A DNA stretch of 58,116 nucleotides from Sphingomonadaceae bacterium (GTDB lineage Bacteria; Pseudomonadota; Alphaproteobacteria; Sphingomonadales; Sphingomonadaceae): assembly GCA_025359685.1 (NCBI GenBank), contig JANYEY010000080.1, forward strand, positions 1 through 58,116. Reading direction: 5' to 3'. The notes beneath the pieces were generated by a model. The model made no database searches and was not told the DNA's origin. It saw only the letters and a list, made by a program, of their open reading frames with translations. Each line of letters starts with the position of its first letter. Within the stretch, counting starts at the first letter, position 1. Made by a program: the position numbers and the translations under genes. Below are positions 45,521 to 54,352 of this stretch, piece after piece.

Positions 45521-48220
45521 TTACGCAGCCACGGCGCTGCGGCGCAATCCGCCACGGTGGGCCGGCGCTGAGCTTTGAGATAGCACCGCGATGCGACCGG
45601 CATCGAGCTCGAGTGGATCTGCGAACTCGACACCCATCCGGTCTTCCTGGCACCACCGCGCGGTGCCGGTCACTACCCCGCCTTCGGCCAATATGATCCG
45701 GAAGATTGTCCCCGGCGGCACATTCCACAGCCCTTCGATCATAGCGCCCGTGGCCGAAATGTTGCGGATCGTGCCGTGATATTGCTGGCCGCCGTGATCG
45801 AGCACGATCTTGCGCAGCATCGTATGGCGGGTCGAACGCGCCGCGCGCGGGCCCTTGGCAATTGCGTTCATGCCCGATGTCAGGCTCTCGCTGGCCGCAG
45901 CAAAATCGAGCGGCTTTGCGTAGATATAGCCCTGCACGTGGCTGCATCCGAGCATGCGGACCAGATCGAGTTCGTCGAGTGTCTCAACCCCCTCTGCCGT
46001 CGTTTCCATACCCAGGGCCTCGGCCAGGCTGACGATCGCGGCGATGATCGCTCCGTTCCGGCTGCCGTTGATCGTCGCGCCGCGAACAAACGACTGGTCG
46101 ATCTTGATCTTGTCGAACGGCGCCTTCTTCAAATAACCGAGCGAGGAGTAGCCAGTGCCGAAATCATCAAGCGCGAGCCGCACTCCAACCCGCTTCAGTG
46201 CCGCGAACATGGCGTCGGTCCCCTCATCATCGTTGAGGAACACGCTTTCGGTAATCTCAAGTTCGAGCCGTGCCGGATTGACCTGCGCGGTGGCAAGTGC
46301 GTGGGTGATGATCGAAGGCAGTGCCGGATTGGCAAATTGTAGCGGGGAAACGTTGACCGCCACGCGGACGCTTTCCGGCCATTTGGCCAGGTCCTGGCAA
46401 GCCTGCCGCAACACCCATTCGCCAATCTGCGCGATCAGACCGGAATCCTCAGCGATCGGGATAAATTTGGCCGGAGACATGGGCCCGCGCGTAGGATGGT
46501 GCCAGCGCAGCAGAGCTTCAAACCCGGTAATCCGTTCGGTCGAGGTGTGAACGACTGGCTGGTAGTGCACTGCGAACCCGCCTGAAGTGATCGCATCGCG
46601 CAAGTCCTGCTCGAGCTGACGGCGCTCCTCGGCATCGCTGTGCAGATCTTCGGCGTAAAAGTGATAGCGCCCGCGCCCGCCGTCCTTTGCGGCATAAAGC
46701 GCAAGGTCGGCGTTGCGGATGAGGGCTTCGGACGTAACTCCATCTTCGGGAGAGAACGCAATCCCCACCGAAGCGCCGATCATCACGCGGTGACCATCGA
46801 TCGAATAAGGTTCCGACACGTCATGGATAACGCGCACGGCAAGTTGCGCCAGATCTTCACGCCGGTGGCGCCCGGGCAGCACGACCTGGAATTCGTCGCC
46901 GCCCAACCTTCCGACGCGGCCATGCTCGCCGATCGTCCGTTCCAGCCGGCTGGCAACTTGCGTCAGCAGATAATCACCAGCGGGATGTCCCATGGTATCG
47001 TTGACCTGCTTGAAGCGATCGAGGTCGAGCAGGAACACCGCGCAGGTGCGGTGTTCCATGTTCGGCGCGATCAAGATCTTCTCCAAGGTCTGTGCCATCT
47101 GCAGCCGATTGGCGAGACCGGTCAGCGAATCGTAATGCGCCAGCCGCGTGGCATTCTCGGCCGAGCGCCGGCGTTCGGTGAGATCATTGCCTGACCCGCG
47201 AAAGCCTAGGAAGTTGCCAAAGTTGTCATAGAGCGGACGGCCATTGACCGACCACCAGCGCTCTTCGCCCTTGGTCGCAGCGCGCAGGCCAAGTTCGCTG
47301 AATGCCGACCGGGCGGTCAGATGAAAGGCCAGCGTTCGCTCACTTTCCTGCCCTTGCGGATCTGGAATGAACAGTTCGGGCAATGGCCGGCCATAGAGCC
47401 GCGCTGCATCGCACCCGAGCAATGCCCCGATCGTGGCCGAAATGTAGACGAGATTTCCGCGGCGATCGGTCTCCCAGAACCAGCCTTGGCCGGTCTGTTC
47501 GAAATCGTTGAGTATCTCCTCGGCGCGCAATTGCGATCGGCGCCGTTCGCGCGCGGCTGCGGCGTTCTGAGCGTCGCTTTGCGCTTCGCGCCGCGCTGCA
47601 TAGAGCCCGATTGCCCCGCCGATCGCCAGTGTGAAATAAGTCGCCGCGTTCCCCGTCTGGAGCGCGATTGCGCCCCACAGGCCCACCTGCGCTGCAGTAA
47701 TGCTTGATACGCGGCGGTTGAGGATGATGATCGCCAAGGTACTCGCGATCACGATCAGTCCCAGTGTATCCTGCCAATTGGCATTGGCGACCAGCTTCCA
47801 CCGCGTCATGGCCGTACCGAACAGCGCCATCGGCAGGCTGACCACGGTCAGGGCAAAGGCATAGCGACGCGCCGCAGTTTCTAGGCGATTTCGTTCGAAT
47901 CGCACTGCCAGCGGTGTCAGCGCCGCCATTGCGACCGCACTCACCAACATGACGGCCGTGAGCGGGTCGGGCCAGGCTTTCGTGGCCAACCCGGTCAGCA
48001 GCGCGGCCGCGCCGATGACCGGCGCTAACAGGATCCAGCTTGGCTCGATCAGTTTGAGGCGAGGGTCTTGCTCGCTGCCGCCGCGCCGGTTCAGCGCCGA
48101 GATACTGGCGGCCTGGGCCTTGGGAGCCGAAACTTCGTTTGCGTTGGCCGCACGAGGTCGCGCGCTTGCGGGCAGCGCTTTTGGAAAGGGTTCGACCTGT
48201 CGTGCGGGTTGGGCCGCCAT
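45521..48220 (-). CDS. Membrane PAS-GGDEF-EAL-PilZ cyclic-di-GMP protein
   Basis: The 899-residue protein resembles its neighbour but has an additional N-terminal membrane part: about six hydrophobic segments between residues 60 and 210. PAS follows (about 240-350), then GGDEF (360-520, RLGGDEF at 438-444), EAL (540-785, FEALLRW with EAL at 568-570, DDFGTGYS) and a PilZ-like end (795-885, RSTRHTMLRKIVL). Both enzyme motifs are intact. It probably transduces an envelope or membrane signal into c-di-GMP. ATG at 48220 lies opposite the phaC start, separated by 161 nt. Confidence 0.92.
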   Translation of the reverse strand: MAAQPARQVEPFPKALPASARPRAANANEVSAPKAQAASISALNRRGGSEQDPRLKLIEPSWILLAPVIGAAALLTGLATKAWPDPLTAVMLVSAVAMAALTPLAVRFERNRLETAARRYAFALTVVSLPMALFGTAMTRWKLVANANWQDTLGLIVIASTLAIIILNRRVSSITAAQVGLWGAIALQTGNAATYFTLAIGGAIGLYAARREAQSDAQNAAAARERRRSQLRAEEILNDFEQTGQGWFWETDRRGNLVYISATIGALLGCDAARLYGRPLPELFIPDPQGQESERTLAFHLTARSAFSELGLRAATKGEERWWSVNGRPLYDNFGNFLGFRGSGNDLTERRRSAENATRLAHYDSLTGLANRLQMAQTLEKILIAPNMEHRTCAVFLLDLDRFKQVNDTMGHPAGDYLLTQVASRLERTIGEHGRVGRLGGDEFQVVLPGRHRREDLAQLAVRVIHDVSEPYSIDGHRVMIGASVGIAFSPEDGVTSEALIRNADLALYAAKDGGRGRYHFYAEDLHSDAEERRQLEQDLRDAITSGGFAVHYQPVVHTSTERITGFEALLRWHHPTRGPMSPAKFIPIAEDSGLIAQIGEWVLRQACQDLAKWPESVRVAVNVSPLQFANPALPSIITHALATAQVNPARLELEITESVFLNDDEGTDAMFAALKRVGVRLALDDFGTGYSSLGYLKKAPFDKIKIDQSFVRGATINGSRNGAIIAAIVSLAEALGMETTAEGVETLDELDLVRMLGCSHVQGYIYAKPLDFAAASESLTSGMNAIAKGPRAARSTRHTMLRKIVLDHGGQQYHGTIRNISATGAMIEGLWNVPPGTIFRIILAEGGVVTGTARWCQEDRMGVEFADPLELDAGRIAVLSQSSAPAHRGGLRRSAVAA

Positions 48221-48295
48221 GGCATCGCCTGTGCCATCTAAACGATTGCAGAACCGTTAAGTTTACCATCGGAACGGACGGATTTCTGCGCCTGA

Positions 48296-48324
48296 TTGCT
48301 GGCTTGTACTGGCCCGCTTGTAAT
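48296..48324 (+). promoter_or_regulatory. Candidate promoter of the phaC operon
   Basis: TTGCTG (48296-48301) and TGTAAT (48319-48324) are 17 nt apart, a reasonable sigma-70-type pair about 58 nt before the phaC start. This is a sequence guess only. Confidence 0.35.
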
Positions 48325-48381
48325 GCCTGGGCGGGCGAGGCATGCTGGCGCCAGAGCAAAAGCAGAACGGGGAATGAGTGG

Positions 48382-50079
48382 ATGGCCAAGGGTAATTCGC
48401 CGCTTGAACACGAAGCTGCGCAATCGACCACGGCGCTCGGTCCGCTCGTCGGTCTGGCGCGCGAAGATTTCGTTGGCGCGGTGGCACTGTTGCTTAGGGA
48501 AACCGCTACAGATCCGGCGCGGACCATGAGGCATATGCGCGGCTTGAGTGAGGATATGGTGCGGATCGTTACCGGCAAATCCGATCTTGCCCCCGACCCC
48601 AAGGACAAGCGGTTTAAGGATCCGGCGTGGCAGTACAACCCGTTCTTTCGCGCCGGTGCCCAGTATTACCTGGCAGTGCAGAAAGGGATGAAGAACTGGG
48701 TCGAAGACCTTGAGCTTGATGAGCTTGAGCGCGACCGGGCGAACTTCATCAGCCAGATCATCATCGACGGCCTCGCTCCCACCAACAGCCTGATCGGCAA
48801 TCCCACCGCGCAGAAACGGTTGATCGACAGCGGCGGGCTGAGCCTGATCAAGGGCTTGAAGAACGCCTACAACGACATCGCGCATAATCACGGCATGGTC
48901 TCGATGGTCGACAAGCGCCCGTTCAAGCTGGGCGAGAATGTCGCGACGTCGAAGGGCGCGGTGGTCTATCGCGACACGATGTTCGAACTGATCCAGTACG
49001 CCCCGACTACCGAGCAGGTGTATGCGATCCCGCAGCTGACAATCCCGCCGCAAATCAACAAGATGTACATCAATGACCTGAGCCCCGAAAAGTCGGTGGT
49101 AAAGTTGCAGGTCGACAATGGCATCCAGTGCTTCGTCATCTCGTGGAAGAACCCGACCAATGAGGAAGGGATCTGGGGGATGGACGATTACATCGCCGCA
49201 TGCCTCAAGGCGATCGACGTGGTTTGCGAGATAACGGGCGCGCCGACGGTCAATGTCTCGTCGGCCTGTTCGGGCGGGCAGACCGGTGCGATCCTGGCCA
49301 GCAAGATGGCCGCGGCCGGCGATCAGCGGCTCGGCGCACTGACCTATATGGTAACGGTGCTGCACCCCAAGCAGAACGACATCGAAGCGGGTTCGCTGAT
49401 GACCGCAAACGGGCTCGAACTGGCCAAGCGGCGCGCGGCCAAGGCCGGGATCGTCAAGGGCAATGATCTGGCCCGCGGCTTCGCCTGGCTGCGCCCGAAC
49501 GACCTCATCTGGAACTATGTGATCAACAATTACCTGATGGGCGACGATCCGCCCGCCTTCGACGTGCTGTTCTGGAACGCCGATGCTACCAATCTGTCGG
49601 GCACGCTGATGGGAGATTTCCTGACACTGTTCGAAACGCTGGCCTTTACCAAAAAGGGTGAGGTCGAAATGGCCGGGCACAAGATCGACTTGTCCAAGGT
49701 GACCAGCGACCTGTTCATCCTGGGCGGCACCACCGACCACATCACGCCGTGGCGCGCCTGCTACCGGTCGACCCAGCTGTTCGGATCGAAGGATGTGACC
49801 TTCGTGCTCAGCCAGGCGGGTCACATGCAGGCCATTCTCAACCCGCCGGGCAACCCCAAGGCCAAATATTATGTGTCGAAAAAGCCGGGTCATCCGCCCG
49901 CCGACGTTGACGATTGGCTGAAGGGGACCGAGGAAGTGGCCGGAAGCTGGTGGCCGATGTGGATGGACTGGGTGCAGCAGCGCGCCGGCAACAAGGTCGC
50001 TGGCCCGAAGGCGCTGGGCAGCAAGCAGCACCCGCCGCGTGAAGCGGCACCGGGCCTCTACGTGCTCGAACAGGCCTGA
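48382..50079 (+). CDS. phaC: Poly(3-hydroxyalkanoate) synthase, class II-like
   Basis: The 565-residue protein is a PHA polymerase of the alpha/beta-hydrolase fold. Its catalytic Cys296 lies in VSSACSGGQTGA, with Asp452-His453 in GGTTDHITPW and His481 in SQAGHMQAILNPPGNPKA. These positions match pseudomonad class II (medium-chain) synthases, as do PPQINKMYINDLSPEKS, RPNDLIWNYVINNYL and the C-terminal AAPGLYVLEQA. It polymerises (R)-3-hydroxyacyl-CoA into granules. The residue before Ala-Cys is Ser rather than the usual Gly. The ATG at 48382 (MAKGNSPLEH) is chosen over the ORF start at 48139. A depolymerase gene follows directly. Confidence 0.9.
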   Translation: MAKGNSPLEHEAAQSTTALGPLVGLAREDFVGAVALLLRETATDPARTMRHMRGLSEDMVRIVTGKSDLAPDPKDKRFKDPAWQYNPFFRAGAQYYLAVQKGMKNWVEDLELDELERDRANFISQIIIDGLAPTNSLIGNPTAQKRLIDSGGLSLIKGLKNAYNDIAHNHGMVSMVDKRPFKLGENVATSKGAVVYRDTMFELIQYAPTTEQVYAIPQLTIPPQINKMYINDLSPEKSVVKLQVDNGIQCFVISWKNPTNEEGIWGMDDYIAACLKAIDVVCEITGAPTVNVSSACSGGQTGAILASKMAAAGDQRLGALTYMVTVLHPKQNDIEAGSLMTANGLELAKRRAAKAGIVKGNDLARGFAWLRPNDLIWNYVINNYLMGDDPPAFDVLFWNADATNLSGTLMGDFLTLFETLAFTKKGEVEMAGHKIDLSKVTSDLFILGGTTDHITPWRACYRSTQLFGSKDVTFVLSQAGHMQAILNPPGNPKAKYYVSKKPGHPPADVDDWLKGTEEVAGSWWPMWMDWVQQRAGNKVAGPKALGSKQHPPREAAPGLYVLEQA

Positions 50080-50093
50080 AGGGATTGAAACTG

Positions 50094-50927
50094 GTGAAGG
50101 ACGATCTGACTGCCGAATTTTCCATGGAGGATGTCGGCGGACGTAAGCTGCGCGTCGCGCGCTGGCGCTGGGATCAACCCGGCGATCATCCGCCTATCCT
50201 GTTTTTCAACGGCATCGGCGCGAACATCGAAGCAGTCGCCCCCCTGGCCGAGGCCTTGACCGAGCGGCGCTTCATCATGTTCGACATGCCCGGCGTCGGC
50301 GGCTCGCCCGAACCCACGGTGCCCTACAACCCCTTTACCATGAGCTGGATCGCCAAGGAGCTGCTCAAGCGCTTCGACGCAGGCGTGGTCGATGTCATGG
50401 GCGTGTCGTGGGGCGGCGCGATGGCGCAGCACTTTACCCTGCAGCACGGCAGCCACGTGCGCCGGTTGATCCTCGCAGCGACGACCGCCGGGATGATCAT
50501 GCTCCCGGGCAATCCCGCTGCCCTCTCCAAGATGGCCGACCCGCGGCGCTACATCGATGCCGCCTTCATGGAGAAGCATTTCAAGACGCTTTACGGCGGC
50601 CTCACCGGCGGCAAGGTCGAACATATCGGCCGCCTGACCCCGCCCACCCCGCGCGGCTATGTCTATCAGTTGCTGTGCATGATGGGCTGGACCAGTGTGC
50701 CGGCTCTACCCTTCCTCAAAAAGCCGGTGCTGATCATGATGGGCGAGGATGACAATATCATCCCGCTCGCCAATGGCCGCTTCCTCGAAACGTTGATCCC
50801 TGACAGCCGCCTCGAGGTGTTCGAGCAAGGCGGGCATCTGTTCATGCTCACGCACCGCGAGCAGACCTTGTCATCGATGCGCGGCTTTCTTGACGCGCCC
50901 GACCAGCCCAAACGGAAAGCGGCATAA
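50094..50927 (+). CDS. phaZ: Intracellular poly(3-hydroxyalkanoate) depolymerase
   Basis: The roughly 277-residue alpha/beta hydrolase has the PhaZ features known from pseudomonads: FFNGIGANIEAVAPL near the N-terminus, FDMPGVGGSPEP, the nucleophile elbow GVSWGGAMAQ, PGNPAALSKMADPRRYIDA, GEDDNIIPLAN with the acid, and GGHLFMLT with the His. It hydrolyses stored polymer back to monomers. AAGGGA (50079-50084) lies 9 nt before the GTG at 50094, which is preferred; a TTG at 50085 is in frame but too close to that site. It sits 14 nt after phaC and 4 nt before the reductase gene, so the three are one operon. Confidence 0.87.
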   Translation: MKDDLTAEFSMEDVGGRKLRVARWRWDQPGDHPPILFFNGIGANIEAVAPLAEALTERRFIMFDMPGVGGSPEPTVPYNPFTMSWIAKELLKRFDAGVVDVMGVSWGGAMAQHFTLQHGSHVRRLILAATTAGMIMLPGNPAALSKMADPRRYIDAAFMEKHFKTLYGGLTGGKVEHIGRLTPPTPRGYVYQLLCMMGWTSVPALPFLKKPVLIMMGEDDNIIPLANGRFLETLIPDSRLEVFEQGGHLFMLTHREQTLSSMRGFLDAPDQPKRKAA

Positions 50928-50931
50928 GGCT

Positions 50932-52251
50932 ATGCGCCACATCGCGATCATCGGCTCGGGCCCCGCAGGGTACTACACGGCCGAGGCCGCGCAGAAGCAT
51001 TGGGGCGACGAAGTGCGGGTCGACGTGTTCGACATGCTGCCGGTTCCCTACGGCCTGATCCGCACTGGGGTGGCGCCCGATCATCAGTCGATCAAAGGCG
51101 TATCGAAGCGATACGAAGGCACTGCGCTGTCGGACAATGTCCGGTTCGTCGGCAATGTTCATATCGGTAGCGACGTTACCGTGCCCGAGCTGCAGGGGCT
51201 GTACGATGCCGTGGTGCTGGCCACCGGCGCGCCCAACGACCGCCCGCTCGATATCCCCGGCAGCGATCTTGCCAATGTATTCGGCAGCGCGGCTTTTGTC
51301 GGCTGGTACAACGGCCATCCGCAATTCGCCGGCCTCGCGCCTGACCTTTCGGGGCAAACGGCGGTGGTGATCGGGATGGGCAATGTCGCGCTCGATGTCG
51401 CGCGGATCCTGTCCAAGACCGAGGGCGAGTTCACCGGCAGCGATATCGTCGGCCACGCGCTCTATGCACTGATGGCTTCCAAAATTCGCCGGGTCGTGAT
51501 CGTCGGTCGGCGCGGGCCGCACCAGATCATGATGACGCCCAAGGAACTGGGCGAGCTCGGCCACCTCGCCCGCGCTGCACCTCGGGTCAATCCGGCCGAT
51601 CTGCCCGAACTTGGCGAAGACGCGCTGCTCGAACCGGGCTTGCGCAAATCGGTCACCCACATTCGCAGCTTCGCCGCGATCCCCGAAAGCCACTTCGCCG
51701 ATGTGGAAGTCGAGATCGAGTTCGACTTCTTCGCCGCCCCGCACGCGCTCACCGGCACGCGTGAGGGTGGCGGCCAGGTCGAAGCGATCGAGCTCGAGCG
51801 CACCGCAGTCCAAGCCGGCCGCGCTGTCGGTACGGGGGAGTTTTACAGCGTCCCCGCCAGCCTGGTGGTGAGCTGCATCGGCTATCAGACCTCGCCGATC
51901 CCCGACGTTCCGTTTGACGAGCGCGCAGGCAAGTTCGCTAACGACGAAGGCCGTATCCTCCCCGGGCTCTATTGCGTCGGCTGGGCCCGGCGCGGGCCGT
52001 CGGGTACGATCGGCACCAACCGCCCCGATGGCTTCAGTGTCATCGAAAAGATCGCCGAGGATATTGGCGGTGGTGCCGGCAAGCGCGGCCGCGAAGGTTT
52101 CGATGAACTGGCGGACAAACGTGATCTCGACGTGGTCACCTTCCGCGACTGGAAAAAAATCGAAGCCCAGGAAGAAAGCCGCGCCCGCGCTGGTGCCCCG
52201 CGCGAGAAATTTGTCGACGTGGGCGAGATGATCCGGGCACGTAGGGACTAA
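50932..52251 (+). CDS. FprA-type ferredoxin/adrenodoxin-NADP+ reductase
   Basis: The 439-residue flavoenzyme starts MRHIAIIGSGPAGYYTAEAA with the FAD motif GSGPAG. VVIGMGNVALDVARIL is the NADP-binding site followed by RRVVIVGRRGPHQ, and GWARRGPSGTIGTNRPDG is the conserved C-terminal FAD segment of adrenodoxin-reductase-like enzymes. It shuttles electrons between NADPH and a ferredoxin, for instance for cytochrome P450s or biosynthesis. It is the third gene of the phaC-phaZ operon, a pairing of unclear purpose. A palindromic repeat lies 15 nt past the stop. Confidence 0.88.
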   Translation: MRHIAIIGSGPAGYYTAEAAQKHWGDEVRVDVFDMLPVPYGLIRTGVAPDHQSIKGVSKRYEGTALSDNVRFVGNVHIGSDVTVPELQGLYDAVVLATGAPNDRPLDIPGSDLANVFGSAAFVGWYNGHPQFAGLAPDLSGQTAVVIGMGNVALDVARILSKTEGEFTGSDIVGHALYALMASKIRRVVIVGRRGPHQIMMTPKELGELGHLARAAPRVNPADLPELGEDALLEPGLRKSVTHIRSFAAIPESHFADVEVEIEFDFFAAPHALTGTREGGGQVEAIELERTAVQAGRAVGTGEFYSVPASLVVSCIGYQTSPIPDVPFDERAGKFANDEGRILPGLYCVGWARRGPSGTIGTNRPDGFSVIEKIAEDIGGGAGKRGREGFDELADKRDLDVVTFRDWKKIEAQEESRARAGAPREKFVDVGEMIRARRD

Positions 52252-52266
52252 GGTCGCGCATGGACC

Positions 52267-52353
52267 TCGACAGGCTCAGCCTGAGCGGGGTTTGGCTGCT
52301 GTTCGGTAGAATTTCGGGTCAAACACAACAACCACTCAGGCTGAGTCTGTCGA
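52267..52353. repeat. Palindromic repeat pair before the amidohydrolase gene
   Basis: TCGACAGGCTCAGCCTGAGC (52267 onward, arm to 52288) and its inverted partner CCACTCAGGCTGAGTCTGTC (52332 onward, arm to 52353) match at 20 of 22 positions around a 43-nt loop. Each arm also contains its own CAGGCTxAGCCTG palindrome. It may end the phaC operon transcript. Related arms occur at 54250 and near 40279. Confidence 0.75.
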
Positions 52354-52464
52354 AGCCCACGTGCTGGACTGGCCCAGAACGCCTCCCCCTTGCTCTCCTC
52401 AGCCATTCATGATTTAATCGCCCGGTTAAGAGCCGATCCAGACTCGGCCTTACGGGAGACTGAC

Positions 52465-54219
52465 ATGGCGACCTACGACCTGATCATCCGCAACGGGACC
52501 ATCGTGGATGGAACCGGCAACCCGCGCTTTTCGGGCGACATTGCGGTCAAGGACGGGCTGATCGCCGCAGTCGGTACGGTGCACGGCGACGCCACCAAGG
52601 AAATCGATGCCGCCGGCAAAGTCGTCACCCCCGGCTTCGTCGATGTTCACACTCATTATGACGGCCAGGCGACCTGGGACCAGGAAATGGCCCCGTCCAG
52701 CTGGCACGGCGTGACCTCCGTGGTCATGGGCAACTGCGGCGTTGGCTTCGCGCCCGCCGCGCCGGACCGGCACAAATGGCTGATCGAGCTGATGGAAGGC
52801 GTGGAGGACATTCCCGGCACCGCGCTTGCCGAGGGGATGAAGTGGAACTGGGAAACCTTCCCCGAATACCTCGATGCATTGGAAGAACTTCCGCGCACGG
52901 TCGACGTTGGCACGCATGTACCGCACGGCGCGGTGCGCGCCTATGTGCTGGGTGATCGCGAACGCCCCGGCGCGGTTCCGACCGAGGACGATATCGCCAA
53001 GATGTCGGCCATCGTCGAAGATGGCGTCCGCGCCGGTGCACTCGGCTTTTCGACCAGCCGCACCGTGCTGCACCGCTCGATCGACGGCGAAGTGGTGCCC
53101 GGCACCACGGCAACCAAGGAAGAGCTGATCGGGATCGGCCGGGCCATGGGCCGTGCCGGTCACGGGGTTTTCGAAATGGCCAGCGACATGCGCCGTGAAT
53201 GGGACGAATTTGGCTGGATGGGCCAATTGAGCCGCGAGACCGGCCTGCCCTGCACCTTTGCCGCGTTGCAATCGATCGCCAAGGAATTGCCGCTCGAAGA
53301 GCAGATTGCCGCGATGCGCGCTGAAAATGACAACGGCGCTAACATTGTCGCGCAGATCGCGCTGCGTGGGAATGGCATCGTCATGGCTTGGCAAGGCACG
53401 GTCCACCCGTTCCGGCTGCGGCCGAGCTGGCAGGCCATCATGGAACTTCCATGGGCTGAGCAGAAGGCCAAGCTGTTCGATCCCGCATTCAAGGCGCAGC
53501 TGCTGGCTGAGCCGAGCGACTATTCCGAGGTCAACCAGGACATCATCGGACTGATCATGGTGGTCTGCGGCGGTTGGGCGATGCAGTACCAGATGGACGA
53601 CGATTTCGACTACGAACCGCAAGCCGAAGCCAGCATCGCCGCGCGCGCTGAGGCCGCCGGCAAGTCGGCTGACGAATACGCCTATGACCTGTTGTGTGAA
53701 GGCGACGGCACCGGGTTCATCTACCTGCCGATCCTCAACTACGCCGACGGCAACCTCGATTTCCTCGAAGCGCTGCAAAACAGCGACGACTGCGTGAATT
53801 CGCTGTCTGACGGCGGCGCGCACTGCGGGACAATCTGCGACGCGGCGAGCCCGACTTTCATGCTCCAGCACTGGGTGCGTGACCGCAAGCGCGGCGGCAA
53901 GATCACGCTGGAGAATGCGGTCAAGCGGCAGTGCCATGATACCGCGCGGCTTTACGGCCTCGATGATCGCGGGATTATCGCGCCGGGTTACCTCGCCGAC
54001 CTCAACGTGATTGACATGGATGCGGTGAAGCTGGGCAAGCCGTGGCTCGCGTTCGATCTTCCGGCGGGCGGCAAGCGCCTGCTGCAAAAGGCCGACGGTT
54101 ATGTCTGCACGATCAAGACCGGCGTCGTTACGTTCAAGGACGGTGCCTGGACCGGCGAAACCCCCGGCGGCCTGATCCGCGGACCGCAACGCGCGGCGAT
54201 GCTGGAAGCGGCTGAGTAG
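52465..54219 (+). CDS. D-aminoacylase/N-acyl-amino-acid deacylase-type amidohydrolase
   Basis: The 584-residue protein starts [20 protein letters not shown]. It has the metal-binding [15 protein letters not shown] (HxH plus Asp), [33 protein letters not shown] and SDGGAHCG, all typical of the N-acyl-D-amino-acid deacylase branch of amidohydrolases. The C-terminus [12 protein letters not shown] is the family close. Members cleave N-acyl amino acids or related imides/amides; the actual substrate here is not clear. The ATG at 52465 follows GGGAG by 6 nt. Palindromic repeats flank the gene on both sides. Confidence 0.85.
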   Translation: MATYDLIIRNGTIVDGTGNPRFSGDIAVKDGLIAAVGTVHGDATKEIDAAGKVVTPGFVDVHTHYDGQATWDQEMAPSSWHGVTSVVMGNCGVGFAPAAPDRHKWLIELMEGVEDIPGTALAEGMKWNWETFPEYLDALEELPRTVDVGTHVPHGAVRAYVLGDRERPGAVPTEDDIAKMSAIVEDGVRAGALGFSTSRTVLHRSIDGEVVPGTTATKEELIGIGRAMGRAGHGVFEMASDMRREWDEFGWMGQLSRETGLPCTFAALQSIAKELPLEEQIAAMRAENDNGANIVAQIALRGNGIVMAWQGTVHPFRLRPSWQAIMELPWAEQKAKLFDPAFKAQLLAEPSDYSEVNQDIIGLIMVVCGGWAMQYQMDDDFDYEPQAEASIAARAEAAGKSADEYAYDLLCEGDGTGFIYLPILNYADGNLDFLEALQNSDDCVNSLSDGGAHCGTICDAASPTFMLQHWVRDRKRGGKITLENAVKRQCHDTARLYGLDDRGIIAPGYLADLNVIDMDAVKLGKPWLAFDLPAGGKRLLQKADGYVCTIKTGVVTFKDGAWTGETPGGLIRGPQRAAMLEAAE

Positions 54220-54249
54220 TCAAGAACCCGCCCTAAATACCGCCCATGC

Positions 54250-54316
54250 TGAGCTTGTCGAAGCACTGTCCTTCTTCTCGACGCTCGAAGAAAGGGACAG
54301 CCCTTCGACAAGCTCA
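54250..54316. repeat. Palindromic repeat after the amidohydrolase gene
   Basis: TGAGCTTGTCGAAG (54250-54263) pairs with CTTCGACAAGCTCA (54303-54316), and CTGTCCTTCTTC with GAAGAAAGGGACAG inside, giving a long imperfect hairpin 30 nt after the stop codon. The outer sequence is the CTTCGACAAGCTCAGG type common in sphingomonads. It could end transcription before the next gene. Confidence 0.75.
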
Positions 54317-54352
54317 GGGTGAGCGGGTTTGGGTTGAACCAGAGGAAATCCA

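Noticed and set aside
43188..48220. Part of a phage or secretion cluster
   Set aside because: Both genes are ordinary c-di-GMP enzymes flanked by housekeeping genes, with no structural or secretion genes nearby.
48238..50031. 597-residue minus-strand ORF
   Set aside because: It is antisense to phaC, which has a complete catalytic set.
52450..54189. 579-residue minus-strand ORF
   Set aside because: It is antisense to the amidohydrolase gene, whose motifs are unambiguous.
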